DNA of 64,000 nucleotides from Cyanobacteria bacterium FACHB-502 (GTDB lineage Bacteria > Cyanobacteriota > Cyanobacteriia > Elainellales > Elainellaceae). This document shows, piece by piece, positions 54,927-64,000 of this stretch. How positions within the stretch are numbered: position 1 is the stretch's first letter; each line of letters begins with the position of its first letter. The notes under the pieces were generated by a model. It saw nothing but the letters and a program-made list of their open reading frames with translations. It was not told where the DNA came from and searched no databases. The stretch lies in assembly GCA_014695325.1 (NCBI GenBank), contig JACJNZ010000022.1, forward strand, positions 62,001-126,000, written 5' to 3'. A program made the translations under genes and the position numbers.

Positions 54927-55904
54927 CTAGCGACGCTGTGCCTGCTGTAAAAGCTGAGCCGCACTGTTTGCCCATTGGCGATTACCCTGCATCGAGAATA
55001 AATCGGTGGCGTACTGCAATACCCGCCGTGCGTCGGCATAATTACCCTGCCGCAGAAAAACTAACCCCGCTCCGTAGTAGGCATTGGGATAGTTGGGGTT
55101 TGCCTCTGCCGATCGCCGGAAGGCGTTGAGCGCGTCATTCAATTTGCCCTGCTGATACAGAATTGATCCCAGGCTGTACTGCGCTTCAGGATAGCGGGGA
55201 TTGAGCGCGATCGCCTGCTGAAACGCTTTTAGCGCGTCGGGGGTGCGTCCCTGCTGGAGGTAAATTAATCCCAAATAGTAGGATGGCTCTGGCGCATTGG
55301 GGCTGAGTCGAACTGCCTGCTGAAAATAGGGCATTGCTGCCTGACTGTTGCCCTGCTGCCGCAGCACCAAGCCCAGATTGTAGTGCGCCAAGCCCAGATT
55401 CGGGTCAAGCTGAAGCGATCGCTGCAAATACTGCTGCGCCAGGGGAAAATTGTTGCCTTCTAGCAGAGCCGCGCCCAAATTAGCATAGGCAAGCGACAGT
55501 GCTGGATCTACCTGGATCGCCTGGTAAAAAGCGTTTGCTGCATCCTGAAGCAGTCCTTTTTGCCGATAAGCAAGCCCCAAATTGTAATAAGACGCGGCAA
55601 AGCGAGGATCAAGGGTGACAGACTGCCGGAACGCTGCGATCGCCTGATCGACCTGTCCCTGCTGGATATATTCCAACCCCAGATTAAGCTGCCCTTCGGG
55701 GGTCATGGCTGCGCCGGACTGATTATCAATGCTGAGCGTCGGCAGGGATTGCGTCAGCCCCATCGCAGGGAAAAAACTCAGGAGAATTGCACCCAGCACC
55801 GCTGCCCCTGAACTGGTAGGACGTCTGCGCGGCGATCGAATGCGCTTGCTTTGGGGGGTTGCTGGAGCGGAAAGGAAGAGAGGAGCCTGCCAACGCCGAT
55901 TCAT
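54927..55904 (-). CDS. TPR-repeat protein, exported
   Basis: This is a 325-residue protein with an N-terminal hydrophobic segment ([20 protein letters not shown], residues about 31-50) that is a signal peptide or anchor. About six to seven tandem TPR units follow (typical: [20 protein letters not shown], then [20 protein letters not shown]). TPRs mediate protein-protein binding; no catalytic domain is present. It precedes the secreted pentapeptide protein and purK on the same strand, with a short gap of about 107 bp to the preferred pentapeptide start. Confidence 0.88.
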   Translation of the reverse strand: MNRRWQAPLFLSAPATPQSKRIRSPRRRPTSSGAAVLGAILLSFFPAMGLTQSLPTLSIDNQSGAAMTPEGQLNLGLEYIQQGQVDQAIAAFRQSVTLDPRFAASYYNLGLAYRQKGLLQDAANAFYQAIQVDPALSLAYANLGAALLEGNNFPLAQQYLQRSLQLDPNLGLAHYNLGLVLRQQGNSQAAMPYFQQAVRLSPNAPEPSYYLGLIYLQQGRTPDALKAFQQAIALNPRYPEAQYSLGSILYQQGKLNDALNAFRRSAEANPNYPNAYYGAGLVFLRQGNYADARRVLQYATDLFSMQGNRQWANSAAQLLQQAQRR

Positions 55905-56035
55905 AGAGAATTTGCCTGCACTTTAAGATTGACCAGAATAATTCAAATGATTCAAATGATTCAACAGAACAATTGATCAGAAATTGATTCAGGAATTGAT
56001 CAGAAACGGGAAGAGACGGTGAAGGAAAGAAAGGT

Positions 56036-57028
56036 TCAGGATTGCTGAGAGCAGTCGCGATTGGCGATCGATCCATCGGGCAGGGTGGTGCGGCAAAGTT
56101 TGACCGTATCAAGGCTGACGCCCTGCAAATTGACACCGCTGAGATCGGCACGCCGCAAATTAACGCCATTCAAGTTCACCCCGCTCAGATTCGCTCCGTT
56201 CAGGTTGACCCTGGCAAGATTTGCTCCTTCTAAATTTGCCCCCGATAAGTCGGCGTTACTGAGATCGGCTTCTGCCAGATACGCTTCGCCCAAGTCGGCA
56301 TTGCTAAGATTGGCATTCGTTAGATTGGCACTGCCCAGGTTGGCATCGCGCAAATTCACCTTGATTAGTCCTGCCCGCGTTAAATCAGCTCTGGGAAGGT
56401 TCGCCCGCACCAGATTCGCAGCCTTGAGGTTGGCATTTCGCAAATCAGCACTGCCCAGATCGGCACGGCGCAGATCGGCTTCTTGCAGTTCGGCTCGATT
56501 GAGATTGACTTCGCTCAGGGTCGTGTCCTGCAAGTTGGCTTCTTTAAGATTCGCCCGCACCAAATTGGCACCCCGCAGGTTAGCATCCCGCAGATTAGCT
56601 TTGCTGAGGTTGCTGTCGCCCAGGTAAGCCAGGCTTAGGTTTGCCCCGGTTAGATTGGCTTCCTTGAGCAGCACACTGTTGAGGATGGCTTCGCTCAGCA
56701 CTGCCCCGCTTAAATTGGCTTTAGTCAAATCTGCCTCACTCAAAATCGATCGCGTCAGCGTCCCATTTTGCAGGTTTGATCGCCTCAGGTCGGCATCCCG
56801 CAGCGTCGCATCTTCGAGATTGACCGTTTGCAGGTCTGCCTGTTCCAAATCGGCTCCGTCCAGATCGCACTTGGGGCACGATCGATCCTTCAGCAGCGCT
56901 CGAATTCGGTGATCCCGTGCAGCTTCGCGAGAGACTGCCATTCCGATCAGACTGGCAAGCAGCAGAAAGAAAATGCCCAGAATCGAAAAGGCTCTGATAT
57001 CTCGTTTGTCGATCGTGCGGGCTGCCAT
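56036..57028 (-). CDS. Membrane-anchored pentapeptide-repeat protein (330 aa)
   Basis: One N-terminal transmembrane helix (FSILGIFFLLLASLIGMAVS, residues about 14-33) is followed by about 50 pentapeptide units of A(D/N)LxX type over residues 55-305, and a short tail with Cys (CRTTLPDGSIANRDCSQQS). A CPKCDLDGADLEQAD segment begins the repeats; the CPKC pair could form a disulfide or bind metal. The long regular beta-helix suggests a scaffold or ruler. The function is unknown. Confidence 0.9.
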   Translation of the reverse strand: MAARTIDKRDIRAFSILGIFFLLLASLIGMAVSREAARDHRIRALLKDRSCPKCDLDGADLEQADLQTVNLEDATLRDADLRRSNLQNGTLTRSILSEADLTKANLSGAVLSEAILNSVLLKEANLTGANLSLAYLGDSNLSKANLRDANLRGANLVRANLKEANLQDTTLSEVNLNRAELQEADLRRADLGSADLRNANLKAANLVRANLPRADLTRAGLIKVNLRDANLGSANLTNANLSNADLGEAYLAEADLSNADLSGANLEGANLARVNLNGANLSGVNLNGVNLRRADLSGVNLQGVSLDTVKLCRTTLPDGSIANRDCSQQS

Positions 57029-57116
57029 GAGGATTTAACCGTGAGTGGGTAGCGATTTGTGCCGAACGTTGATCAGCGACGATGCCAGGAAACGAACTGA
57101 ATTGTAGTCTACTGGA

Positions 57117-57698
57117 TTAAATTTGAGACAAAATCCAGTCGATCGCCCCAGACAAATCAGCCGCTACATAGTCAGGCTGGGTCAGATGCTGATAAGTTCC
57201 CGTCAAGACTCGATCGCCAAATCCCGTCTGAACAAGAATCCCAGTACAGCCTGCGTTGTGAGCCAGATCGATATCCGTTGCTTTGTCGCCAATCATAAAA
57301 CTGCGGCTTAAGTCTAGATCATGAGTCCAGGCAGCCCCCACCAGCATTCCCGTATTGGGTTTGCGCCAGGTTGACCAGCGATCGAACGGAGATACAATTC
57401 CGCCTTCCGGGGGGCTGAGCGTGGGACAAAAGTAAACCGCATCCAGCTTTGCGCCCGCTTCAACATGCAGCAAATGCGCCAGGCGATCGTGCAGTGCCTC
57501 GACGTGGGAATCTGAATAATAGCCCCGCGCCGGACCCGATTGATTGGAGACGAGACAGCAAAAAATCTGGCGATCGTTTAACCGCCGCACGGCTGCCGCT
57601 ACTCCCTGAATCAGGCGCAAATCCTCAACGCGATACAAATAGCCTGCTTCTTCGTTCAGCACTCCGTCGCGATCAAGAAATACGGCAGGTCGAGTCAT
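57117..57698 (-). CDS. HAD-family phosphatase, GmhB-like
   Basis: This is a 193-residue HAD phosphatase of the HisB-N/GmhB type. FLDRDGVLNEE carries the nucleophile and acid Asp, LVSNQSGPARGYY is motif II, and FMIGDKATDIDLAHNAG is motif IV. GmhB removes the C7 phosphate of heptose bisphosphate for LPS. The Cys/His zinc loop of E. coli GmhB is not visible here (YFCPTLSPPEGG has one Cys). It lies 18 bp after lpxB, fitting a role in envelope sugar metabolism; the substrate is inferred. Confidence 0.85.
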   Translation of the reverse strand: MTRPAVFLDRDGVLNEEAGYLYRVEDLRLIQGVAAAVRRLNDRQIFCCLVSNQSGPARGYYSDSHVEALHDRLAHLLHVEAGAKLDAVYFCPTLSPPEGGIVSPFDRWSTWRKPNTGMLVGAAWTHDLDLSRSFMIGDKATDIDLAHNAGCTGILVQTGFGDRVLTGTYQHLTQPDYVAADLSGAIDWILSQI

Positions 57699-57716
57699 AG
57701 AGCCATATTCCTGCCC

Positions 57717-58910
57717 TTATTCCATTCCGGGAAGCAAATCCAAAATTTCCCGCGCTGCCCGATCGCTCACGCCCACCTCGCCTAATTGCTGCCGCATTCG
57801 CCCATAGTCCGCGAGAATCTGACTGCGGCGATCGGGGTTCAGCAAAAATTCCAGCGATTCTGCCACAATGCAATCGGGGGTTGCCTGCCGCTGGAGCAGT
57901 TCGGGGACGATCGGCTGCATCAGCACCAGATTCACCGGAGAGATAAAGGGGGCGGCGTATTTAAGCAGATTCTCAGCAATCCAGGCAGTCATGGGATTGA
58001 GCCGATACATCACCACCTGCGGCACATTCAGCAAAGCCAGCTCCAGGTTCACCGTGCCCGATTTGGTAATTGCCAGATCCGAAGCCGCCAGCACTGCCTG
58101 GGTTTGATCCGCGACCAGCCGTGCCCGAAGTCCGTAAGATTGGATTGACTGCTCGATCGCCTCCCGGTAGGTTTCCAGCGACAGGGGAATCAAAAACTCA
58201 ACCTGGGGCAGTTTTGCCTGAAGTTTTTCCTGGAGTTGACGCGCCGCCTCAAACATCACAGGCAGAATGTACTGAATTTCCTGACGACGAGAGGCAGGAA
58301 TTAAGGAAATCACCGTAGCCTCTGGATCCAGGTTTAGTATCGTTCTTGCTTCTGAGCGACTGGGCGCATTTTGCATTCGATCAATCAGGGGATGCCCGAT
58401 CCAGGCGACCTCGCTGCCCCATTTCCGGTAGTAGTCTGCCTCCGCCGGAAAAATTGCCAGCAGGCGATCGGTGGCTCGCACGATCCGCTGGGTGTTTGCC
58501 GAACTCATCGACCAGACCCACTCCTGCGGTGCGATGTAGTAAACCGTGGGCACAGACGGAAAAAAGCGGCGCGTAAAATTGCCGATACCGATATTAGGAC
58601 CAAAATAGTCAATCATCACCACCAGATCAGGCGGATTCTGGCGTAGCCATCTTTTCACCTGTCGCTGCGCCCGAATCGTCGGCAGCACGTATTGCACTGA
58701 TTCTAGAATGCCGATCGAGCCGATCGCACTGGTATCCGCCAGCAGTTTCGCCCCTGCCTGGGCCATGCGATCGCCCCCGGTCGCGACAATTTCCAGATCA
58801 ATTCCGGCGGATTCTGCCTGACGATACAAAGCTTCGACTAGCAGCGCACCTTGCAAGTCGCCCGATACTTCACCTGTACTGATAAAAATTCGCCGTTTGG
58901 TTCTAATCAT
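57717..58910 (-). CDS. lpxB: Lipid-A-disaccharide synthase
   Basis: This is a 397-residue glycosyltransferase of family GT19. The N-terminus IFISTGEVSGDLQGALLVEA is diagnostic. Further motifs are VVMIDYFGPNIGIGNFTRRF, YYIAPQEWVWS and ITKSGTVNLELALLNVPQVV in the UDP-binding region. It joins UDP-diacyl-glucosamine and lipid X to the lipid A disaccharide on the inner membrane. It overlaps the lpxA 3' end by 8 bp, so the genes are cotranscribed and probably translationally coupled. Confidence 0.96.
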   Translation of the reverse strand: MIRTKRRIFISTGEVSGDLQGALLVEALYRQAESAGIDLEIVATGGDRMAQAGAKLLADTSAIGSIGILESVQYVLPTIRAQRQVKRWLRQNPPDLVVMIDYFGPNIGIGNFTRRFFPSVPTVYYIAPQEWVWSMSSANTQRIVRATDRLLAIFPAEADYYRKWGSEVAWIGHPLIDRMQNAPSRSEARTILNLDPEATVISLIPASRRQEIQYILPVMFEAARQLQEKLQAKLPQVEFLIPLSLETYREAIEQSIQSYGLRARLVADQTQAVLAASDLAITKSGTVNLELALLNVPQVVMYRLNPMTAWIAENLLKYAAPFISPVNLVLMQPIVPELLQRQATPDCIVAESLEFLLNPDRRSQILADYGRMRQQLGEVGVSDRAAREILDLLPGME

Positions 58911-59730
58911 CCTCGCGTCTCTGCATTGCCTTCCCCGGCAGCGAGCCCCGCCGCCCCAGCGAATGACTCAGCCGCAAAAACTGCCGCAGATGCTCGATCG
59001 CCTCATGATCTGGCAATAAATCAAGCTGTTCGAGCGCTTGGGTAAAGGGCAAGCCCGATCGATAAAGCGTACGGAAAGCTTTTTTGAGGGACTGCATCGT
59101 TTTGCCGCCATCTAAATCAGCAAAGCCCGCGCGCTGGAGCCCGACTTTGTTGAGCGATCGGACTCGTGCCGGATTGCCCTCAACCAGCATAAAAGGAGGC
59201 ACGTCGCGATGAATTCGACTCATGCCGCCCACCATTGCCAGCCGTCCAATGTGGACAAACTGATGCACCCCCAGCACACCGCTGATTCGTGCCTGGGATT
59301 CGATATGGACGTGACCGGAAAGGGCAACGCTATTGGCAATGATTACCTGATCGCCGATCACGCAGTTGTGACCTACATGGGCATACGCCATCAGCAAATT
59401 TTGATTGCCGATAACTGTCGCTTCGCCTGCCAGCGTTGCCTGATTGATGGTGACGTACTCGCGAATCACATTGTCATTGCCGATCGTGACCCGATTCAGC
59501 GAGCCGTCGTATTTCAAATCTTGCGGTTCTAAGCCAATCGCCGCACCGGGGAAGATTTTGTTGCGTTCGCCGATCTCGGTTTCGCCGTCGATCACGGCGT
59601 GATGACTGACGATCGTACCTGCCCCAATCCGTACCCGTTCGCCAATTACCGCATAAGCCCCGACCTGCACCGTGGGATGGAGTTCGGCGCGGGGATGAAT
59701 CACAGCAGTCGGATGAATCAGAGTAGTCAA
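58903..59730 (-). CDS. lpxA: UDP-N-acetylglucosamine acyltransferase
   Basis: This is a 275-residue left-handed beta-helix acyltransferase. It starts with hexapeptide repeats (IHPTAVIHPRAELHPTVQVG), has IFPGAAIGLEPQDLKYDG, the catalytic His in MAYAHVGHNCVIGD, and a helical C-terminus. It puts the first acyl chain on UDP-GlcNAc in lipid A synthesis, using the ACP substrate. It lies about 96 bp after fabZ. Confidence 0.96.
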   Translation of the reverse strand: MTTLIHPTAVIHPRAELHPTVQVGAYAVIGERVRIGAGTIVSHHAVIDGETEIGERNKIFPGAAIGLEPQDLKYDGSLNRVTIGNDNVIREYVTINQATLAGEATVIGNQNLLMAYAHVGHNCVIGDQVIIANSVALSGHVHIESQARISGVLGVHQFVHIGRLAMVGGMSRIHRDVPPFMLVEGNPARVRSLNKVGLQRAGFADLDGGKTMQSLKKAFRTLYRSGLPFTQALEQLDLLPDHEAIEHLRQFLRLSHSLGRRGSLPGKAMQRREDD

Positions 59731-59826
59731 GGGTTTTGAGCAGAGGGTAGGGATTGGAAGATGCAGGAGAAAGCCGTGACTCGACGTTCAGGATTGAAGG
59801 CGAAAGAATTGACTTCAAGGTCAAAC

Positions 59827-60348
59827 TTAAAGGTCAACCAGAGAAAACATTAGTTCCCCTTCAGCGGCAAGCTGCCCATCGACTTCGGCACGACCCTGCA
59901 TCCAACCAAAACGACGATGCTTGACCCGCAGCAGTTCCACAGTCATCACAAGTTGATCGCCGGGAACCACCGGACGACGAAACCGAACCTTATCGATTCC
60001 GGCAAACATAAACAGCCCTTCGGGCAGATCGGGCATCTGAGTCAGCACCACTCCGCCCACCTGCGCCATCGCTTCCACAATCAACACACCCGGCATAATC
60101 GGCTTACCTGGAAAATGCCCCTGAAAGTGCGGCTCGTTAAAGCTGACATTTTTAATGCCGATCGCCGACTTACCAGGAACATACTGAATAATGCGATCGA
60201 CTAGCGAGAAAGGATAGCGATGCGGCAAAAGCTGGTGAATTTCTTCGATCGATAGCGTGGCACGCGCAGCCGGGGTGTTGTTAGAGTTAGCTTCAGCTTC
60301 CGCAGTGAGATGAGCGGTATTCGTCGGGTCGTCAGTCAAAATAGCCAT
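59827..60348 (-). CDS. fabZ: 3-hydroxyacyl-ACP dehydratase FabZ
   Basis: This is a 173-residue hot-dog fold dehydratase. [20 protein letters not shown] is the family start, and [20 protein letters not shown] holds the catalytic His, with the active-site Glu in EAMAQVGGV. An extra ~30-residue N-terminal extension (Thr/Asn-rich) is present. It removes water from hydroxyacyl-ACP in fatty acid synthesis and shares substrates with LpxA, with which it is clustered. Confidence 0.96.
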   Translation of the reverse strand: MAILTDDPTNTAHLTAEAEANSNNTPAARATLSIEEIHQLLPHRYPFSLVDRIIQYVPGKSAIGIKNVSFNEPHFQGHFPGKPIMPGVLIVEAMAQVGGVVLTQMPDLPEGLFMFAGIDKVRFRRPVVPGDQLVMTVELLRVKHRRFGWMQGRAEVDGQLAAEGELMFSLVDL

Positions 60349-60416
60349 GAGTCAATCCAGGTGTAAGACGGCAAGAAGGGTGAAACGCCCCAGTCAACAA
60401 TCGGTTGGCAAACAGG

Positions 60417-61316
60417 TTAAGCAAACAAAAGAGCAGCCAGACGGGCAGCAAACTGAGTGTGTAACTGGTGGCTGGCTTTGTAGGCAAGGATATGAGCGCG
60501 GGGGAAAGTTCCCAGCAAACTCAAATCTCCTACTAAATCTAAAAGTTTATGACGGACTGGCTCATTTGAAAATCTTAATGGAGGATTGACCCATCCGTCT
60601 CGGCTGCAAACCAGAGCATTGTCAAGACTACCACCTTTGATGAGTCCCTGCTGTCTGAGGGAGTCGATCTGCTCTGCAATCCCAAAGGTTCGTGCCGGAG
60701 CGATCGCCTCCCGGAAACTTTCGCGATCGGGCGACCAACTTTGCCACTGATTACCGATCGCAGGCAAATCAAAATCAATGCCGTAGGTAAACCGCAGCTC
60801 ATTTGCCGGAAATGCTGAGATAAAGGCATCGCCCTGACTCAAGGTAACTGGCTCGGTCAGCACCGATTGGGGACGCTCCGCCTCCTGAGCCATGATTCCG
60901 GCTTGCTCGATCGCCTCTACCCAGGGCAAAGCCGAACCATCCAGCAAGGGCACTTCCGCCGCGTCTAGCTCAATCCGGGCATTATCAATCCCCATGCCGC
61001 TAAGAGCTGCCAGCAGATGTTCTACGGTTCGCACGGTTGCTGTACCGCTTTCCAGTTCGGTTGAGAGCAGCGTTTGTCCCACGCAATCGATTCGGGCGGG
61101 AACCGTGGGGCGATCGGGCAGATCAACTCGCACAAAGCAGCGTCCAGATCCGGGTAGGGCAGGCAACACCCGCAGGCAAACCGAATTTCCCGAATGCAGA
61201 CCAATCCCAACTCGCTCAAACGAGCGTGCCAGCGTGTGCTGAAACACCTGACCTGGTGAAGCAGGAAAACCGGAAGATAAACGAGACGTGGAGGCTTCAA
61301 GCATGTAGTTAAGCAA
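60417..61316 (-). CDS. lpxC: UDP-3-O-acyl-N-acetylglucosamine deacetylase
   Basis: This is a 299-residue zinc deacetylase, the committed step of lipid A synthesis. Family motifs are [17 protein letters not shown], the zinc His in [38 protein letters not shown] with GGSLDNALV, and [15 protein letters not shown] with [14 protein letters not shown]. The start may be MLEAST a few residues later. It lies between bamA and fabZ on one strand, the arrangement typical of cyanobacteria. Confidence 0.96.
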   Translation of the reverse strand: MLNYMLEASTSRLSSGFPASPGQVFQHTLARSFERVGIGLHSGNSVCLRVLPALPGSGRCFVRVDLPDRPTVPARIDCVGQTLLSTELESGTATVRTVEHLLAALSGMGIDNARIELDAAEVPLLDGSALPWVEAIEQAGIMAQEAERPQSVLTEPVTLSQGDAFISAFPANELRFTYGIDFDLPAIGNQWQSWSPDRESFREAIAPARTFGIAEQIDSLRQQGLIKGGSLDNALVCSRDGWVNPPLRFSNEPVRHKLLDLVGDLSLLGTFPRAHILAYKASHQLHTQFAARLAALLFA

Positions 61317-61557
61317 TACAGCAATAAATCAGGCTGATGCAGAGAAATGGCTCGAAACGGAAAATGGCAGATTTTTTAGAATAGTTGGCGGCTGTGAAGT
61401 AACTCTCAGCTTGGAGGAATCCTCGTGATCTGTATTGCCTCCCTAGCGGGTCATTTTGGGGAACCGAGCCAAGGGATTTCGACTTTCAAAGTTCCCCAAA
61501 AGTGGAGGATTTAGGGGGGCAATGTGGAACATGGAACACTTCTTCGGTAGCCGCCTC
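61317..61557. other. bamA-lpxC intergenic region with short repeat (copy B)
   Basis: This 241-bp gap contains GGTCATTTTGGGGAACC and, at about 61481-61520, AAAGTTCCCCAAAAGTGG with AGGATTTAGGGGGGC. The latter resembles the repeat at 16703-16738 in inverted orientation. It can fold into G-rich/C-rich hairpins. It may be a mini-repeat that spread into the operon, possibly with a terminator- or RNA-processing-like effect between bamA and lpxC. Confidence 0.45.
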
Positions 61558-64000
61558 CTAAAATCCCTGCCCGATGCCAAACACAATGCGGTTATCCCCC
61601 TGGTCGTTGATCGCATAATCCACTCTGACTAAGCCCAGCGGCGTTTGCACCCGAACTCCCAAGCCGTAATCGAAACCTGATCCCGGTTTATCACGAATTC
61701 CTGCTGGATCGCCTGGAACATCTGAGGCAGTGCCCAGATCAGAGCCGACATCAAGGAAGAGTGCGCCACTGACGATCGAAAAGACCGGGAAGCGATACTC
61801 TGCCGTTGCCTGTAGGAAGCTGCTGCCGCTGCCCAGGTCACCGGGTCCGTAGCCTCGCACCGAGTCTGTGCCGCCCAGCGCGAACGCTTCATAGGGTGGG
61901 AAGTCGCCGATAATCGTACCGCCCTGCACGTTGAATGCGAGCGTTTGCGGACATTGTTCTGCCGTCGGATTTTCCTGCTGGCAGCCTTCGGTCAGGCGCA
62001 GGAATCGTACTGGAAGGAAGTAGCTGTAGCTGGCGCGCACTCGGTTAAACGTAATTCCCGCGATCGGAATTGCCTGCTCTGTACTAAAGCGCAGCACCGA
62101 ACCACTGGTGGTTTGAATTGGGTCATTGCGTCGATCGCGCACCGCCGAGAACTGGAGCGTCAGCAGATTATCAATTCCCGACTCGTTGTAGCTCAGCAGG
62201 TTGCCAAATTCATCGCGAGGCGTTAGCTCACCGTCTACATCGCGCACTGAGACGTTCTGATACTGCAAACCCAGACTTGCCCGCCAATCATCACCTAGCG
62301 GACGGCTGAAACTAATACCGCCACCATAGCGACGAATCCGGGGGCGATCGCCGTTCGGAAGCGTCACTTCTTCGTCGCCTCCGTCAAAGATGAGCGAGAT
62401 TGACTGTCGCCCAAACGCATTAAGCGTGTAGGAAGTCCGGTTCGGGTCCCCGCCGATCCAGGGATCGGTAAAGCTGAGATCAAACAGCAAATCGCGCTCG
62501 CCAAGCTGGACTTCTGCGCTCAAGTCCTGGTCATTGCCACCCAAGTTAGTTTCCTGGAAGCTGACCGAACCGAACAGACCGCTTGCCGAGCTGACGCCAA
62601 ATCCGGCTGCCAGCGACCCTGTATTTCGCTCTTCGACATTCACCGTAACATCCACAGTCCGTGGATCTTGCCCCGGATTGAGGGCAATATTCAGACTCTC
62701 AAAAATGCCTAACCCAAAGGCACGCTGGAGGTCTGCGCGAATCTGGTTCTGGTTAAACACATCCCCCGGCTGCGACTCAAACTGGCGGGTAATGATAAAG
62801 TCCCGCGTCCGTCCCTCAACCGGATTGCCTTCTTCGTCAACCGGCTGACCTTCTTCGAGAAACTGGATGCCAATTTGCTCGATCACGCCCTCTGCCACTT
62901 CCAGCGTCACTGTTCCATCCGGCAAAATTTGCGGAGCTGAAATGACCTGCGCCAGCACGTAGCCATTGTCCTGATACAGACGGTTCAGGTTTTCAATTCC
63001 CACCTGCAACTGCCGCAGATTGACGATCGACCCCACCTGATTGGCAAAAATTGTGTCAACGGCTTCCTGAAGGGGAACCTGCTCGTTTTGATAGGTGACT
63101 TCAGTACCCTGCTCTTGCAGCACGCTCCCGCTCAGCTCAACCGATTGAAACAGTGGATTCGGCTGCACCAAAAAAGTAACGCGCACACCGAGGGGGGTAT
63201 CTTCGGGAACTGCCCGCACGTTCGAGAAAAATCCTGTGGCAAAAATGGCGTTGATATCCTGCTGAAGCTGCGATCGGGTGGTGGTTTGACCAGGAAGGGT
63301 CTGGATTGTGCCATACACCTCATTCAGCAAATCGCCTTCTGCCCCGGTTACCAGCACTTCTGACACTAAGACTCTGGGTTCGGGCTGCTCTGCCTGGGGT
63401 GGCGTTGCACCGCCCGGCGTTTGTTCCGTTCCAGGAGTTTGCCCGGTTCCAGGAAACGGGGGAAGGGTAGGCGTTGTGCTGTCAGGAGCTTGCTGCGTTC
63501 CAGTTCCAGGGAAAGGCGGCAGGGTGGGAATATTGGTTCCGGGAGCGGGGGCAGGGGTTTGAGCATCGGACTGAGCTGGCTCGACATCGACATCAACACC
63601 TAATCCAGGCTGAGTGTCGATCGGCACATTAAGCTGGTTGGGGCTTTCCGGCTCCGGCGTCTGGGTTCCCGGTGGGGGAGTCTCCGGGGAACTGGGCGGC
63701 TCGTCAATTTGAGCGTCCTGCTGCGAGCCGGGGTTGGGCGGAAGCTGAGAGATGCGCTGCGAAGCAGTTCCCCCTCTGAGGTTATCGGGTGCAAACTCGA
63801 TTGGCGTTGCCTCAGGCACTGTTCCTGATGGGAAAACGGTAGTTCCAGCAGACCCAGGCGGCATTGCGGCAATCAGCGGCTCTGAATGGGGGGAACCCCC
63901 AGCATTGACGCTGGCAGCCTCCGCTGCATTAATCGAGGACGGGTTTGCAGCGATCGAGTTTGCAGGACGCAGGTCTGTTGCTTCGGTTTGCTCCGTAGAA
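61558..64000 (-). CDS. bamA: Outer-membrane assembly protein BamA/Omp85 (5' partial)
   Basis: At least 813 residues, with the frame open to the window edge, so the start and signal peptide lie outside. A Pro/Thr/Gly-rich linker comes first, with TLPPFPGTG repeated twice. Three POTRA domains follow (VLVSEVLVTGAEGDLLNEVY; PLFQSVELSGSVL; VEQIGIQFLEEGQ), as is usual for cyanobacterial Omp85. The C-terminal beta-barrel has the lid motif GGTDSVRGYGPGDLG and ends RIVFGIGQGF with a terminal aromatic. It inserts beta-barrel proteins in the outer membrane. It is first of the bamA-lpxC-fabZ-lpxA-lpxB group. Confidence 0.95.
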   Translation of the reverse strand, partial: STEQTEATDLRPANSIAANPSSINAAEAASVNAGGSPHSEPLIAAMPPGSAGTTVFPSGTVPEATPIEFAPDNLRGGTASQRISQLPPNPGSQQDAQIDEPPSSPETPPPGTQTPEPESPNQLNVPIDTQPGLGVDVDVEPAQSDAQTPAPAPGTNIPTLPPFPGTGTQQAPDSTTPTLPPFPGTGQTPGTEQTPGGATPPQAEQPEPRVLVSEVLVTGAEGDLLNEVYGTIQTLPGQTTTRSQLQQDINAIFATGFFSNVRAVPEDTPLGVRVTFLVQPNPLFQSVELSGSVLQEQGTEVTYQNEQVPLQEAVDTIFANQVGSIVNLRQLQVGIENLNRLYQDNGYVLAQVISAPQILPDGTVTLEVAEGVIEQIGIQFLEEGQPVDEEGNPVEGRTRDFIITRQFESQPGDVFNQNQIRADLQRAFGLGIFESLNIALNPGQDPRTVDVTVNVEERNTGSLAAGFGVSSASGLFGSVSFQETNLGGNDQDLSAEVQLGERDLLFDLSFTDPWIGGDPNRTSYTLNAFGRQSISLIFDGGDEEVTLPNGDRPRIRRYGGGISFSRPLGDDWRASLGLQYQNVSVRDVDGELTPRDEFGNLLSYNESGIDNLLTLQFSAVRDRRNDPIQTTSGSVLRFSTEQAIPIAGITFNRVRASYSYFLPVRFLRLTEGCQQENPTAEQCPQTLAFNVQGGTIIGDFPPYEAFALGGTDSVRGYGPGDLGSGSSFLQATAEYRFPVFSIVSGALFLDVGSDLGTASDVPGDPAGIRDKPGSGFDYGLGVRVQTPLGLVRVDYAINDQGDNRIVFGIGQGF

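Noticed and set aside
56061-56627. A 188-codon plus-strand ORF with Arg/Leu/Ala/Ser repeats
   Set aside because: It is the mirror frame of the pentapeptide-repeat gene; the periodicity is imposed by the coding strand.
1-64000. tRNA genes
   Set aside because: No combination of T-loop, anticodon stem and acceptor end was found in the gaps on reading; a covariance-model scan would be needed to exclude them.

Overview
This window looks like a chromosome segment from a cyanobacterium, most likely a filamentous, non-marine type. The evidence is the very frequent GCGATCGC (HIP1) octamer, several cyanobacteria-typical families (cyAbrB regulator, TIGR03279 radical-SAM/PDZ protein, DUF3120, giant multi-PAS kinases, a Ser/Thr-kinase/histidine-kinase fusion, an NB-ARC/WD40 protein, pentapeptide-repeat proteins), and the bamA-lpxC-fabZ-lpxA-lpxB gene order known from this phylum. 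The genus cannot be read from the sequence. No tRNA, rRNA or CRISPR array was recognised by eye.

Layout. 1-0.9 kb: the 3' end of one gene and two small unknown genes. 1.4-13.4 kb: signalling block with a 1529-aa membrane hybrid kinase, a REC-histidine kinase and an 1801-aa Ser/Thr-kinase/ATPase/GAF/histidine kinase, the last two separated by a decayed IS6-type transposase. 13.5-18.7 kb: flavin monooxygenase, then egtD converging on egtB plus a GNAT acetyltransferase (ergothioneine-type synthesis). 18.7-19.75 kb: a gene graveyard with a broken response regulator, a broken histidine kinase and an IS6-type remnant. 19.7-25.9 kb: aldo/keto reductase, an unknown membrane-anchored protein, and a large NB-ARC/WD40 STAND protein. 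26-28.5 kb: IS701-type fragments, a nearly complete IS1-family element with an 8-bp target duplication, and an NmrA-like gene between the two IS701 pieces.

28.5-39.4 kb is the most interesting accessory region. A six-gene minus-strand operon encodes two paralogous ATZ/TRZ-type amidohydrolases and a complete spermidine/putrescine-type ABC importer. Across a ~460-bp gap, plus-strand genes encode an Lrp/AsnC regulator, a protein closely resembling true creatininase, and an agmatinase-family ureohydrolase. Together they suggest import and stepwise hydrolysis of a cyclic or linear guanidino compound for nitrogen.

39.5-57 kb: single genes including a methyltransferase, GST-like protein, transglutaminase-like protein, PrsW-type protease, TIGR03279 protein, cyAbrB, a cysteine-free Rrf2 regulator, rplU-rpmA with a clear terminator, an FHA-adenylate cyclase, DUF3120, uppP, sodC, purK, and TPR and pentapeptide-repeat proteins. 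57-64 kb: outer-membrane biogenesis operon on the minus strand, bamA (5' end outside the window), lpxC, fabZ, lpxA, lpxB and a GmhB-like HAD phosphatase.
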